A stretch of DNA of 14,433 bases from DASRTE01 sp050743145 (lineage in GTDB: Bacteria > Actinomycetota > Actinomycetes > Jiangellales > Jiangellaceae). Within the stretch, counting starts at the first letter, position 1. Each line of letters opens with the position of its first letter. A program made the position numbers and the translations under genes. Below the pieces are notes generated by a model that had not been told where the DNA came from, ran no database searches, and worked only from the letters and a program-made list of their open reading frames with translations. The stretch is taken from contig JBOGDU010000318.1 of NCBI GenBank assembly GCA_050743145.1, positions 1-14,433 of the forward strand, read 5' to 3'. Below, one piece after another: positions 1-6,078 of the stretch.

Positions 1-8
1 GGACTGTG

Positions 9-13
9 CCTCC
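9..13 (-). promoter_or_regulatory. Possible ribosome-binding site of a divergent gene starting left of the window
   Basis: On the minus strand these bases read GGAGG, followed by eight bases to the window edge, which is the right spacing for a start codon just outside. A gene divergent from the Lrp-type regulator is therefore likely. In Streptomyces an Lrp/AsnC regulator commonly sits divergent from hppD (4-hydroxyphenylpyruvate dioxygenase). That identity here is only a guess, since no coding sequence is visible. Confidence 0.3.
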
Positions 14-56
14 GCCTCACGAAACCAGCAAGGGTGGCCGTCAACGGTAGTCACTC

Positions 57-76
57 TGTACGTTTTGGACAGTACA
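57..76. promoter_or_regulatory. Operator-like inverted repeat upstream of the Lrp-type regulator
   Basis: TGTAC at 57-61 and its exact reverse complement GTACA at 72-76 are separated by ten bases, about two helical turns centre to centre less a little. An overlapping imperfect dyad, CTGTAC-N5-GGACAG (56-72), is also present. Lrp/AsnC proteins usually autoregulate and bind such dyads between divergent genes. The site is short and its assignment to this regulator is inference. Confidence 0.3.
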
Positions 77-82
77 TGGCCA

Positions 83-90
83 GAAAGGAT
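83..90 (+). promoter_or_regulatory. Ribosome-binding site that sets the Lrp-type regulator start at TTG 98
   Basis: GAAAGGAT lies about eight bases before TTG 98. The alternative in-frame TTG at 65 has no purine-rich sequence at the right distance and would add eleven residues not typical of the family. Confidence 0.6.
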
Positions 91-97
91 ATGCAGG

Positions 98-613
98 TTG
101 TCTACCGTCATCGACGAACTCGACACACGAATCCTGCGCCTGTTCACCGCCGAGCCGAGAGTCGGGGTCCTGGAGGCGTCGCGGCGTCTGGGCGTCGCCC
201 GCGGAACCGTCCAGGCTCGCCTGGACAAGCTGGCGTCCTCGGGCGTGATCCGATCGCTCGCGCCGAGCCTCGACCCGGCGGCCATGGGCTACCGCGTCAC
301 GGCTTTCGCGACCCTGGAGATCCGGCAGGGCGGACGCGGGTCCGTGGCCGGGCATCTCGCTCGCATACCCGAGGTCATCGAGGTACACACCATCACCGGA
401 CCGGGCGACCTGCTCTGCCGCATCGTCGCCCGGGACAACGACGACCTCCAGCGGGTGATCGACGACCTGGTGAGCGACGCGGACGTGCTGCGGACGTCGA
501 CCCTGATCGCCCTGTCGACGGTGGTCGCTCCGCGGGTCATGCCACTCGTCGCGGAAGCCGCGCGAACTTCTTGCACGGACCCCCTTGCCGACCGCGGGGG
601 TCGTGTGGGTTGA
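98..613 (+). CDS. Lrp/AsnC family transcriptional regulator
   Basis: A DNA-binding regulator of the feast/famine family, 171 residues from TTG 98. Residues about 5-55 form the AsnC-type winged helix-turn-helix (IDELDTRILRLF, then LGVARGTVQARLDKLASSGV). Residues about 66-145 form the RAM/ligand-binding domain, with the characteristic VIEVHTITGPGDLLCRIVA stretch. Family members form dimers to octamers and respond to amino acids or related small molecules; the ligand here is unknown. The C-terminal tail is slightly longer than usual. A gene seems to diverge to the left of the window with an inverted repeat between, the classic layout for a local regulator of its neighbour. In Streptomyces a similar regulator lies beside hppD, so control of tyrosine or homogentisate metabolism is a reasonable but unproven guess. 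Family assignment is firm; target and ligand are not. Confidence 0.92.
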   Translation: MSTVIDELDTRILRLFTAEPRVGVLEASRRLGVARGTVQARLDKLASSGVIRSLAPSLDPAAMGYRVTAFATLEIRQGGRGSVAGHLARIPEVIEVHTITGPGDLLCRIVARDNDDLQRVIDDLVSDADVLRTSTLIALSTVVAPRVMPLVAEAARTSCTDPLADRGGRVG

Positions 614-623
614 ATGTACGGCG

Positions 624-1100
624 ATGTCCAGCCACGCGTCCCCGAAGTCCGTCGTCTCGATCCTGGTGGCGGCCGCTGTCGTCGGATTCGGCAGCGGTGC
701 GTTCGCCGGCGACGTCGGCGGTGTCGACGGGCAGGACCCGTCCACCGCGGCGACCGCACAGTCCACGCCCAGCGCGGCAGCGTCCGAGACGGCTCCTGCG
801 AGCACGATCACACTGACCGCTGCGCAGTCCAGTGTCGCCGCCAGCGAACGCATCGACATGACGGGCCAGCTTCAGCCTCCGCTCGCCGGGGTCGAACTCA
901 GGGTCGAACGCAGCCTGAACGGCAGCGACTGGGACACCTTCCCCGACGCGGACGACCCGGTGACGGTGACCACGAACGAGAACGGCGAGTTCAGCACGTA
1001 CGTGCAGACCGGTCGCAGTGGTGAGAACCAGTTCCGTGTCGTCGGCCAGGTCGGCGACGAGTTCCTCGAGTCCGAGCCGGTGGTCGTCACCATCAGCTGA
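624..1100 (+). CDS. Small exported protein with one Ig-like beta-sandwich domain
   Basis: A 158-residue protein that I do not recognise as a named family. The N terminus looks like a signal peptide: a lysine at 8, a hydrophobic run at 10-22 and a plausible signal peptidase I site after AFA (residues 26-28). Residues about 30-60 are a low-complexity linker rich in Ala, Ser and Thr. Residues about 61-158 alternate hydrophobic and polar residues in a pattern typical of bacterial Ig-like or adhesion-type domains (ITLTAAQSSVAASERIDMTG, later GEFSTYVQTGRSGENQFRVV). ATG 624 is chosen because it starts exactly at the signal peptide. No good ribosome-binding site precedes it, so translation may be coupled to the regulator that ends ten bases upstream. 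A TTG at 585 would add a non-signal extension and was not used. It probably acts outside the membrane; its partner is unknown. Confidence 0.72.
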   Translation: MSSHASPKSVVSILVAAAVVGFGSGAFAGDVGGVDGQDPSTAATAQSTPSAAASETAPASTITLTAAQSSVAASERIDMTGQLQPPLAGVELRVERSLNGSDWDTFPDADDPVTVTTNENGEFSTYVQTGRSGENQFRVVGQVGDEFLESEPVVVTIS

Positions 1101-1112
1101 GCCCGGCTCAGC
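1096..1112. terminator. Dyad spanning the stop codons of two convergent genes
   Basis: GCTGAGCC (1096-1103), one base, then its perfect reverse complement GGCTCAGC (1105-1112). The stop codon of the exported protein (1098-1100) and that of the IclR-type gene (1108-1110) each lie inside one arm. It could act as a bidirectional transcription stop, although there is no T tract, and with a one-base gap only about six base pairs can form around a five-base loop. Confidence 0.4.
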
Positions 1113-1740
1113 GCAGGCGTCGCGCGACCTCCGCGGCCGCCTCCACCACACGCGGTCCGACGGAGGCCGCGTCCAGCCCGGTCAGCGCGACCACCCCGAC
1201 GCTTGCCTCGATGCTGGGCACGTCAGGAACCGCCGCTGCGATGCCCTGTGCCCCCTTCTGCAACTCTCCCTCGCTCACGAGGTGGGACAGGTCACCGGCA
1301 CGGCCGGCGAGAATGGCCCGACCGGCTGCGCCCCTGCGCAGGTCGTGGCGCGACCCGACCCGGTAGGCCACGTGGAAGTCTGTCCACGTCGGTTCGACGA
1401 CGGCGACCGCCAGCGCCTCGCCGCTGTCGGCGACCGTCAGGTGGGCGGTGGCGCCGACGTCCTCGGCCAGGGCGCGCAGCACCGGCAGTGCGGCATGTCG
1501 CAGCAGTGGGTGAACACGAGCCGCCAGCGCAAGGACGCCGAAGCCCAGTGAGAGCCGGCCGCCGTCGGCCCGACGGACGAGCCCGTGCTGTCCCAACGTC
1601 GTCGCCAGCCGGTAGACCACGGTTCGGTTGACGCCGAGGGCGAGCGCGGCCTCGCTGACGCTGATGCCGCCGGGCGTCTCGGCCACCAGGCTCAGCAGGC
1701 GTACTCCCCGGTCGAGGGTCTGCGAAGTCTCGGCCGCCAC
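1108..1740 (-). CDS. IclR family transcriptional regulator
   Basis: A 210-residue regulator starting at GTG 1740. Residues about 7-65 form the IclR winged helix-turn-helix (TLDRGVRLLSLVAE, then LGVNRTVVYRLATTLGQHGL), and the rest resembles the effector-binding domain (LPVLRALAEDVGATAHLTVA, then RRGAAGRAILA). It is somewhat short against the usual 240-270 residues, with the loss mainly at the C-terminal end of the effector domain. Upstream in the transcript, GGGGA lies about thirteen bases before the start, so the ribosome-binding site is weak or distant. It lies downstream of the thioredoxin gene on the same strand, but the large palindrome between them argues for separate transcription. IclR proteins act as repressors or activators of catabolic genes. 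No adjacent catabolic operon identifies the target. Confidence 0.9.
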   Translation of the reverse strand: MAAETSQTLDRGVRLLSLVAETPGGISVSEAALALGVNRTVVYRLATTLGQHGLVRRADGGRLSLGFGVLALAARVHPLLRHAALPVLRALAEDVGATAHLTVADSGEALAVAVVEPTWTDFHVAYRVGSRHDLRRGAAGRAILAGRAGDLSHLVSEGELQKGAQGIAAAVPDVPSIEASVGVVALTGLDAASVGPRVVEAAAEVARRLR

Positions 1741-1755
1741 GCACTCGATGCTATC

Positions 1756-1813
1756 CCCGTGATCATGTCGACTACGCCGCCTTCTCCGGCAGCAAAGTCG
1801 ACATGATCATGGG
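1756..1813. repeat. Long intergenic palindrome between thioredoxin and IclR-type genes
   Basis: The arms TGATCATGTCGACT (1760-1773) and AGTCGACATGATCA (1796-1809) are perfect reverse complements over 14 bases. Outside them a G/T mismatch is followed by three more matching pairs (CCC 1756-1758 with GGG 1811-1813). The 22-base centre carries a small GCCG/CGGC stem (1776-1779 with 1787-1790). Each arm contains two six-base palindromes, TGATCA and GTCGAC. It may be the terminator of the thioredoxin gene (no T tract), an operator, or a copy of a dispersed intergenic palindromic element. I cannot tell which from one copy. Confidence 0.65.
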
Positions 1814-1822
1814 ACTGTGTGA

Positions 1823-2194
1823 TCAGCGCTGGTGCTCTGCGACCTGCTTCTCGTAGGACGTGCGGACCTCGTCCATGTCCAACACGCGCACCTGTCCGAT
1901 CAGGTCTTCGAGCACGCTGCCGGGCAGAGCGCCCGGCTGGCTGAAAACCGGGATCCCGTCGCGATAGATCACCAGCGTCGGGATCGACATCACGCCGTAC
2001 ATCGCGGACAGCTCACGCTGGTCGTCGGTGTCCACCTTGGCGAAGGTGACGTCGGTGTGCTGCTCGGACGCCTGCTCGAACACCGGCGCAAAGCGCTTGC
2101 ACGGGCCACACCATTCGGCCCAGAAGTCGATGAAGACGATTCCGTCGGCGACGGTCTCGTCGTGGTTGGTACGCGTCATGGTCACTGTGGCCAT
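1823..2194 (-). CDS. trxA: Thioredoxin
   Basis: A 123-residue cytosolic thiol-disulfide oxidoreductase. The active site WCGPC is at residues 28-32, preceded by the usual FIDFWAEW strand. KVDTDD follows at about 54-59, and the cis-proline loop SIPTLVIYRDG has Pro at 73. Length and motifs fit a classical single-domain thioredoxin with a short C-terminal extension (about residues 107-123). ATG 2194 is supported by AGGAG about eleven bases upstream. It passes electrons from thioredoxin reductase to protein disulfides such as ribonucleotide reductase, peroxiredoxins and methionine sulfoxide reductases. No reductase gene is next to it, so it is probably one of several thioredoxins in the cell. It is transcribed away from the small-protein/LacI side, with a long intergenic region upstream. 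Confidence 0.95.
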   Translation of the reverse strand: MATVTMTRTNHDETVADGIVFIDFWAEWCGPCKRFAPVFEQASEQHTDVTFAKVDTDDQRELSAMYGVMSIPTLVIYRDGIPVFSQPGALPGSVLEDLIGQVRVLDMDEVRTSYEKQVAEHQR

Positions 2195-2317
2195 GGAATG
2201 GATCGCTCCTCGTGTCGGTCTTCATCGACGTCAACGCGCCTGCGGCACCAAGGATTCCATGCGCGGCCCGCAGCCACTGCCTGCATCGCAGACATTGGTA
2301 CTGCCACAGAGCTTGAC

Positions 2318-2353
2318 CGGTACAGAATGCCCGGCTACTGTAGCGGTACAGAA
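2318..2353. promoter_or_regulatory. Repeated CGGTACAGAA motif in the thioredoxin / small-protein intergenic region
   Basis: CGGTACAGAA occurs at 2318-2327 and again at 2344-2353, 26 bases apart. The second copy also forms a dyad, CTGTA-GCGG-TACAG (2338-2351). A related TTGGTACTG lies at 2295-2303. The rest of 2195-2380 holds no other signal I can name. Spaced repeats between divergent genes suggest a regulator-binding region, but the protein is unknown. Confidence 0.35.
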
Positions 2354-2380
2354 GCGCTCGCAGAGCAATGGAGCCCCATC

Positions 2381-2587
2381 GTGGACAGTCTTCCCATCGC
2401 CATGATCATCGCCGGCCACGCGGTGTCCCGAGAGGTCACCAGCGCCAGGCCCGACGCGCCTGTCGTGCCCCATGTCGCACCGGCGCCGCGCCGTTCCCAC
2501 ACGTTCCGGGCCCGGACGGTACTCGCCGGCGCGCTCCAGCGCGCGGCCGACGTCGTTGCGCCGGCACAGTGCAGCCCGGCCGGTTGA
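2381..2587 (+). CDS. Hypothetical small protein, 68 residues
   Basis: A possible small gene in the otherwise empty gap between the thioredoxin and LacI-type genes. GTG 2381 is preceded by GGAG (2370-2373) with a seven-base gap, and the frame stays open to TGA 2585-2587. The product begins MDSLPIAMIIAGHAV, a short hydrophobic opening. It then has a proline- and arginine-rich middle (about residues 22-42) and ends in a likely amphipathic helix (residues 43-60, ARTVLAGALQRAADVVAP). I recall many short uncharacterised actinobacterial proteins with this shape, a hydrophobic start and a C-terminal LxRAADxxAP-like helix, but I know no function. The LacI-type start is 43 bases downstream, so the two could be cotranscribed. 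The frame could also be a chance opening in GC-rich DNA. Confidence 0.45.
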   Translation: MDSLPIAMIIAGHAVSREVTSARPDAPVVPHVAPAPRRSHTFRARTVLAGALQRAADVVAPAQCSPAG

Positions 2588-2630
2588 CCGGCATCCTCTA
2601 CTCCCGGACGGAACGGACCGAGGTCGTGCA

Positions 2631-3695
2631 TTGCCCAGGGTGACGCTGCAGACGGTTGCCGACAGGGTCGGCGTGAGCCGCATGACGGTGTCCAACGCCT
2701 TCTCCCGGCCGGACCAGCTCTCGTCCAAGCTGCGCCGGCGGATCCTCGATGCCGCAGCTGAGCTCCGGTACGTGGGGCCCGATCCTGCGGCCCGAGCCCT
2801 CGCGCGGGGCGCCACCGGTGCCGTCGGGGTGCTGCTCACCGAGTCGCTGAGGTTCGCGTTCACGGACGAGGTCGCGACGAGCTTCCTCGCCGCCATCGCC
2901 GAGGAACTGGCGCCGACCGGCCTGGCGCTGACGCTCCTGACCACCTCGACCGGACAGGACGACGTGGTGCCCGCCCGTGACGTCGCGATGGACGGGGCGC
3001 TGGTGTACTCGTGCGAAACCGGGTCGGCGGCGCTGGACTGGCTGATGCGCCGCCGGCTGCCGCTGGTGTTCGTCGACCAGTCGCCGGCGCCGGGGATCCC
3101 GAGTGTCAACGTCGAGGACCGGCTCGGCGCCCGGGCGGCCGCCCAGCACCTGATCGACCTCGGTCACCGGCGAGTCGGCATCCTGACGTCGGGCGCCGAC
3201 GGCCCGTACGGCCTGGTCGCCGACCCGCTCGCCGGGCGGGCAGCGTACCCGCCCAGGCAGCGCATGCTCGGCTGGCTCGACGTGCTCGACCCCGCGGGAA
3301 TCCGCCCGACGGTCGTCCGTCAGACGCCTTACTCCGAACGCGTGGACGAGGGTGCGCGGCTGCTGCTGGACAACGACGAACCGCCGACCGCGGTGCTCTG
3401 CTTCTCCGATGCGATCGCATCCGGGGTCGTCCGTACGGCCGAGGACCTCGGGTTACGCGTCCCCGCGGACCTGTCCGTGGTCGGTTTCGACGACAACCCC
3501 CTCGCCGAGCGGATCCGGCCGGGACTGACCACCGTGCGGCAGGACATCGCGGCGAAGGGGAGGGCTGCCGTGGCCGCGCTGACTGCGGCGATCGAGAGTG
3601 ACCGGGACGGAGCGACGGGTCGGGCGCGGCATGTCCGCCTGCCGACCGAGCTCGTCGTGCGCGAGAGCACCACGGGTCCTCCGACCCGGGTCTGA
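2631..3695 (+). CDS. LacI family transcriptional regulator
   Basis: A 354-residue sugar-responsive type regulator. Residues about 4-50 are the LacI helix-turn-helix (VTLQTVADRVGVSRMTVSNA, with AAAELRY ending the third helix region). The hinge helix is DPAARALARG (51-60). From about 63 onward there is a periplasmic-binding-protein-like effector domain, with the family signature AAAQHLIDLGHRRVGIL and, near the end, SVVGFDDNPLAERIRPGLTT. Length is normal. TTG 2631 has GAGG at 2620-2623, seven bases upstream. GTG 2640 would trim three residues and is the alternative. Longer in-frame openings upstream have no family similarity. It is alone on its strand apart from the small gene before it, and converges on the MFS gene with only 20 bases between stops. 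The ligand and regulon are unknown, and no sugar-uptake operon is adjacent. Confidence 0.93.
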   Translation: MPRVTLQTVADRVGVSRMTVSNAFSRPDQLSSKLRRRILDAAAELRYVGPDPAARALARGATGAVGVLLTESLRFAFTDEVATSFLAAIAEELAPTGLALTLLTTSTGQDDVVPARDVAMDGALVYSCETGSAALDWLMRRRLPLVFVDQSPAPGIPSVNVEDRLGARAAAQHLIDLGHRRVGILTSGADGPYGLVADPLAGRAAYPPRQRMLGWLDVLDPAGIRPTVVRQTPYSERVDEGARLLLDNDEPPTAVLCFSDAIASGVVRTAEDLGLRVPADLSVVGFDDNPLAERIRPGLTTVRQDIAAKGRAAVAALTAAIESDRDGATGRARHVRLPTELVVRESTTGPPTRV

Positions 3696-3715
3696 CGACC
3701 GAGCGCACGCGCATT

Positions 3716-5131
3716 TCAGTGGACGCGCGGCACCACGGACTCCGCTCGTGAGGCACGGTCATCGCGGACGCGACCCGCAGCCCAGGCGCCGAGCAGGGCC
3801 AGCGCGACCATGACGGCCAGGATCGCCGCGAACACCGACGGGCTGGTCTGGCCACCAGCATCTTGGGCGGAGCCGAAGATGACGCCTGCGATGCCGATGA
3901 ACGTGATCGAGAACAAGGCGTCGGACAACTGCAGTGAGGCCGAGTTCGCGCCGTGGTCCTCGACCGGCGAAAGGTCGAAGAGCAGGACGCCGACGCTCGC
4001 CATCGCCATGCCCATGCCGATGGCGCCGACAACCCAGGCAAGACCCGCGAGGACCACCGGCACGCCCGGAACGAGGACGACGCCGAGCCCGGCGATGCCT
4101 GCGGCGACCAGGACTGCCCCGCGCCGGACCAGGCGATCCCGAGGCACGGTGAGGGCGGGCCGCCCCTGGTACCACGAGCCGGTGGCCCAGCCGAGCGCCC
4201 CACCTGTCAGCGCCAGCCCCGCCAGTGTCGTCGACAGCCCGCGCTCCTCGACCAGCATCAGCGGCAGGAACGCCTCGGCGCCGAAGAACGCGCCCGCCAG
4301 TACGCCGCGCATCGCAACCACCGTCGGCAGGCCGCGCCGGAACACCAGCGTGCCGGCGGGCAGCAGGCGCGGCAGGCTCGGCACCAGCAGGGCCAGCCCG
4401 ACCAAGCCGAGCCCGACCGCGATCAGGTCGGCGCGCATGCCCGCCACCTGCAGCATGCCCATGCCGACCGCCGCGGCCAGCGCGAGACGCTTGCGCCCAC
4501 GCCGCATCGCCGGGCCAGCCGGTGGCGGGCCGTCGTATGCGGTCACCGACGGCAACGCGATCACTACCGGCAGGACGGCCAGCGGCGCGATGCCCAGGAA
4601 GACCAGCCGCCAGCTCACATGGTCGGCCAGGGTGCCCGCAACGAGCGGTCCGACGATGGACGGCACCACCCAGGCCGCCGACAGCGCCGCGAAGATGCGT
4701 GGCCGCAGCTCCTCGTGGTACGCACGCCCCACCAGGACGTAGATCGCGACGATGACGATGCCGCCGCCGAGGCCCTGGATGGCGCGCCCCACGACGAACG
4801 GCCACATCGACTGTGCGACACCGGCGAGGAGCAGGCCCGCGGAGAACAGCGCGGTGCCGCTGAGCAGGGGCAGGCGCGGACCCCGACGGTCGCAGATCTC
4901 GCCGGCCCACACCATGCCGAACAGGCTGGTCGTGAAGTAGGAGGAGAACGCGAGCGCGTAGAGCGGCATGCCGTCGAGCGCCGGTACCGCCTTGGGCATC
5001 GCCGTCGCGACGGCCATCGCCTCGAATGCGATGAAGACGACCGTCACGACGATTCCGACGGTCAGCCGCCGGTACCGCAAGCTCAGGATGCTTGTCGTGC
5101 CGATGTCGCCGACGCCCCGTTCCACTGGCAC
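3716..5131 (-). CDS. MFS transporter, Rv0037c-like
   Basis: A 471-residue major facilitator with about twelve or more hydrophobic segments. The loop between the second and third segments has the MFS motif A-like GEICDRRGPRLPLL (residues 77-90). The fifth segment has PSIVGPLVAG (157-166), resembling motif C of proton-coupled antiporters, which favours efflux over uptake. A basic cytoplasmic loop (around AMRRGRKRLA, about 208-217) separates the halves. GTG 5131 is chosen because it lies six bases after a TAGGGT -10 element, and AGGG also stands in the ribosome-binding position. An MFS gene beside a YqgE gene is also seen in Mycobacterium tuberculosis (Rv0037c and Rv0038), so this is probably the orthologous neighbourhood with DUF3039 inserted between. 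The substrate is unknown. Confidence 0.9.
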   Translation of the reverse strand: MPVERGVGDIGTTSILSLRYRRLTVGIVVTVVFIAFEAMAVATAMPKAVPALDGMPLYALAFSSYFTTSLFGMVWAGEICDRRGPRLPLLSGTALFSAGLLLAGVAQSMWPFVVGRAIQGLGGGIVIVAIYVLVGRAYHEELRPRIFAALSAAWVVPSIVGPLVAGTLADHVSWRLVFLGIAPLAVLPVVIALPSVTAYDGPPPAGPAMRRGRKRLALAAAVGMGMLQVAGMRADLIAVGLGLVGLALLVPSLPRLLPAGTLVFRRGLPTVVAMRGVLAGAFFGAEAFLPLMLVEERGLSTTLAGLALTGGALGWATGSWYQGRPALTVPRDRLVRRGAVLVAAGIAGLGVVLVPGVPVVLAGLAWVVGAIGMGMAMASVGVLLFDLSPVEDHGANSASLQLSDALFSITFIGIAGVIFGSAQDAGGQTSPSVFAAILAVMVALALLGAWAAGRVRDDRASRAESVVPRVH

Positions 5132-5137
5132 CAGTCA

Positions 5138-5143
5138 ACCCTA
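5138..5143 (-). promoter_or_regulatory. -10 element of a probable leaderless MFS transcript
   Basis: TAGGGT on the minus strand fits TANNNT and ends six bases before GTG 5131, so transcription would begin at or next to the start codon. No clear -35 was found. The same bases overlap a possible AGGG ribosome-binding site, so the leaderless reading is not exclusive. Confidence 0.4.
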
Positions 5144-5205
5144 CAAACGCTGCTTTCCCGTCTTTCCGTCAGAATCGTCACGATCGGTCCACGCGACGGC
5201 TTCCG

Positions 5206-5211
5206 TACACT
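5206..5211 (+). promoter_or_regulatory. -10 element of a probable leaderless DUF3039 transcript
   Basis: TACACT fits TANNNT and ends seven bases before GTG 5219. There is no ribosome-binding site in the gap, as expected for a leaderless actinobacterial mRNA. No convincing -35 is visible. Confidence 0.5.
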
Positions 5212-5218
5212 CGGACCC

Positions 5219-5482
5219 GTGACCACCCAGCCCAGCCCCGGCACCCAGACCGTCGAGGACACGCGGACCCGGCCCAGCACCGACGACGGCGACCACGAGC
5301 GGTTCTCGCACTACGTGCCGAAGGACAAGCTCACCGACGCGATGGTCAACGGCCAGCCGGTCATCGCCCTGTGCGGCAAGGTGTGGGTGCCCAGCCGCGA
5401 CCCGCAGCGCTTCCCCGTCTGCCCGGAGTGCAAGAAGATCTGGGAGAGGCTGCGCAAGGGCGACGACGAAGGCGCCGACTGA
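5219..5482 (+). CDS. DUF3039 family protein, zinc-ribbon-like
   Basis: An 87-residue cytosolic protein of the actinobacterial DUF3039 family, function unknown. The first 25 residues are polar and probably disordered. The conserved part begins at HERFSHYVPKDKL (26-38) and contains CGKVWVPSRDP (52-62) and FPVCPECKKIW (65-75). Cys52, Cys68 and Cys71, with His31 as a possible fourth ligand, suggest a bound metal; this is inference from the residues. The start at GTG 5219 is supported by the -10 element just before it and by the N-terminal length of the family. A much longer opening upstream in the same frame is the antisense shadow of the MFS gene. It is divergent from the MFS gene and convergent with YqgE. 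Small size and tight context suggest a housekeeping accessory role. Confidence 0.88.
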   Translation: MTTQPSPGTQTVEDTRTRPSTDDGDHERFSHYVPKDKLTDAMVNGQPVIALCGKVWVPSRDPQRFPVCPECKKIWERLRKGDDEGAD

Positions 5483-5519
5483 CCGACCCGGCCATCGGGC
5501 CGCTCGGCGGCCGGTCAGT
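5478..5519. terminator. Stem-loop spanning the stop codons of the convergent DUF3039 and YqgE genes
   Basis: ACTGACCG (5478-5485) and its exact reverse complement CGGTCAGT (5512-5519) flank a GC-rich centre that contains further GGCC self-pairing. Both stop codons (5480-5482 on plus, 5515-5517 on minus) lie in the arms. This matches a bidirectional terminator for two convergent transcripts, without a T tract. The arrangement repeats that at 1096-1112. Confidence 0.5.
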
Positions 5520-6078
5520 TGAGCGACGGGTCGGGCGGGAAGGTCGCCATCAGGGCCAACGGCCCCTCCTGACGGCGCAGGACGACCTGCCAGAGCAGCG
5601 GCGCGTCGTCGCGGAAGGCGTCCTCGGTCTCGGCGTCGACGACGTACCACGACCCCTCGGCGATCTCGGCCTCCAGCTGGTCGGGCGACCACCCCGCGTA
5701 TCCCGCGAATACCCGCATCGCGACCACGCCCGGTTGGACCACCTCGGGAGGTGCGTCCAGGTCGACGACGCCGACTCGGCCGCTGACCCGGCGCACGCCG
5801 AGCGGCTCGGTGCCGTCGACGAGCGCGACCAGGCCGAGCGCACTGTCGAGGCTGACCGGACCACCCTGGAAGATGACGCCAGGCTCGGTCACCACGGGTT
5901 GCCAGCTCGGCAGGATGTCGGTGACCGGGACCTCGGTGGGCCGGTTGACGACGACGCCGAGAGCTCCGTCGTCGTCGTGAGACAGCATGAGGATCACGGC
6001 CCGGTCGAAGTTCGGGTCGCGCAGCGCAGGCGTCGCCACCAGCAGGCGTCCCGCAAGCGTCTTGGCACCGGTGTTCAC
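5515..6078 (-). CDS. YqgE/AlgH family protein (UPF0301)
   Basis: A 187-residue protein of the widespread YqgE/AlgH (DUF179) family. Diagnostic stretches are GRLLVATPALRDPNFDRAVI (10-29), GALGVVVNRPT (38-48), FQGGPV (70-75) and FAGYAGWSPDQLEAEI near the middle. The molecular function of the family is not settled; AlgH was named from effects on alginate gene expression in Pseudomonas. Length is normal. GTG 6078 has a strong GGAGGG seven bases upstream. Its GTG also overlaps the TGA of the VanZ-like gene by four bases (GTGA), so translation is probably coupled. It is the last gene of the iron-transport operon. In M. tuberculosis the homologue Rv0038 also lies beside an MFS gene, so attachment to an iron operon may be specific to this lineage. 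Confidence 0.92.
   Translation of the reverse strand: MNTGAKTLAGRLLVATPALRDPNFDRAVILMLSHDDDGALGVVVNRPTEVPVTDILPSWQPVVTEPGVIFQGGPVSLDSALGLVALVDGTEPLGVRRVSGRVGVVDLDAPPEVVQPGVVAMRVFAGYAGWSPDQLEAEIAEGSWYVVDAETEDAFRDDAPLLWQVVLRRQEGPLALMATFPPDPSLN

Noticed and set aside
41..859. Minus-strand frame of 272 codons opposite the Lrp-type regulator
   Set aside because: It crosses two plus-strand genes with clear features and has shadow-like composition, with no ribosome-binding site or family match.
3683..3692. GACCCGGGTC ten-base palindrome at the end of the LacI-type gene
   Set aside because: It lies inside coding sequence, is short and GC-only at its centre, and has no terminator features. Such palindromes are expected by chance in this composition.
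3953..5218. Long plus-strand opening in frame with DUF3039
   Set aside because: It is antisense to the MFS gene and has no domain. Only the part from GTG 5219 matches DUF3039, and a -10 element lies just before that codon.
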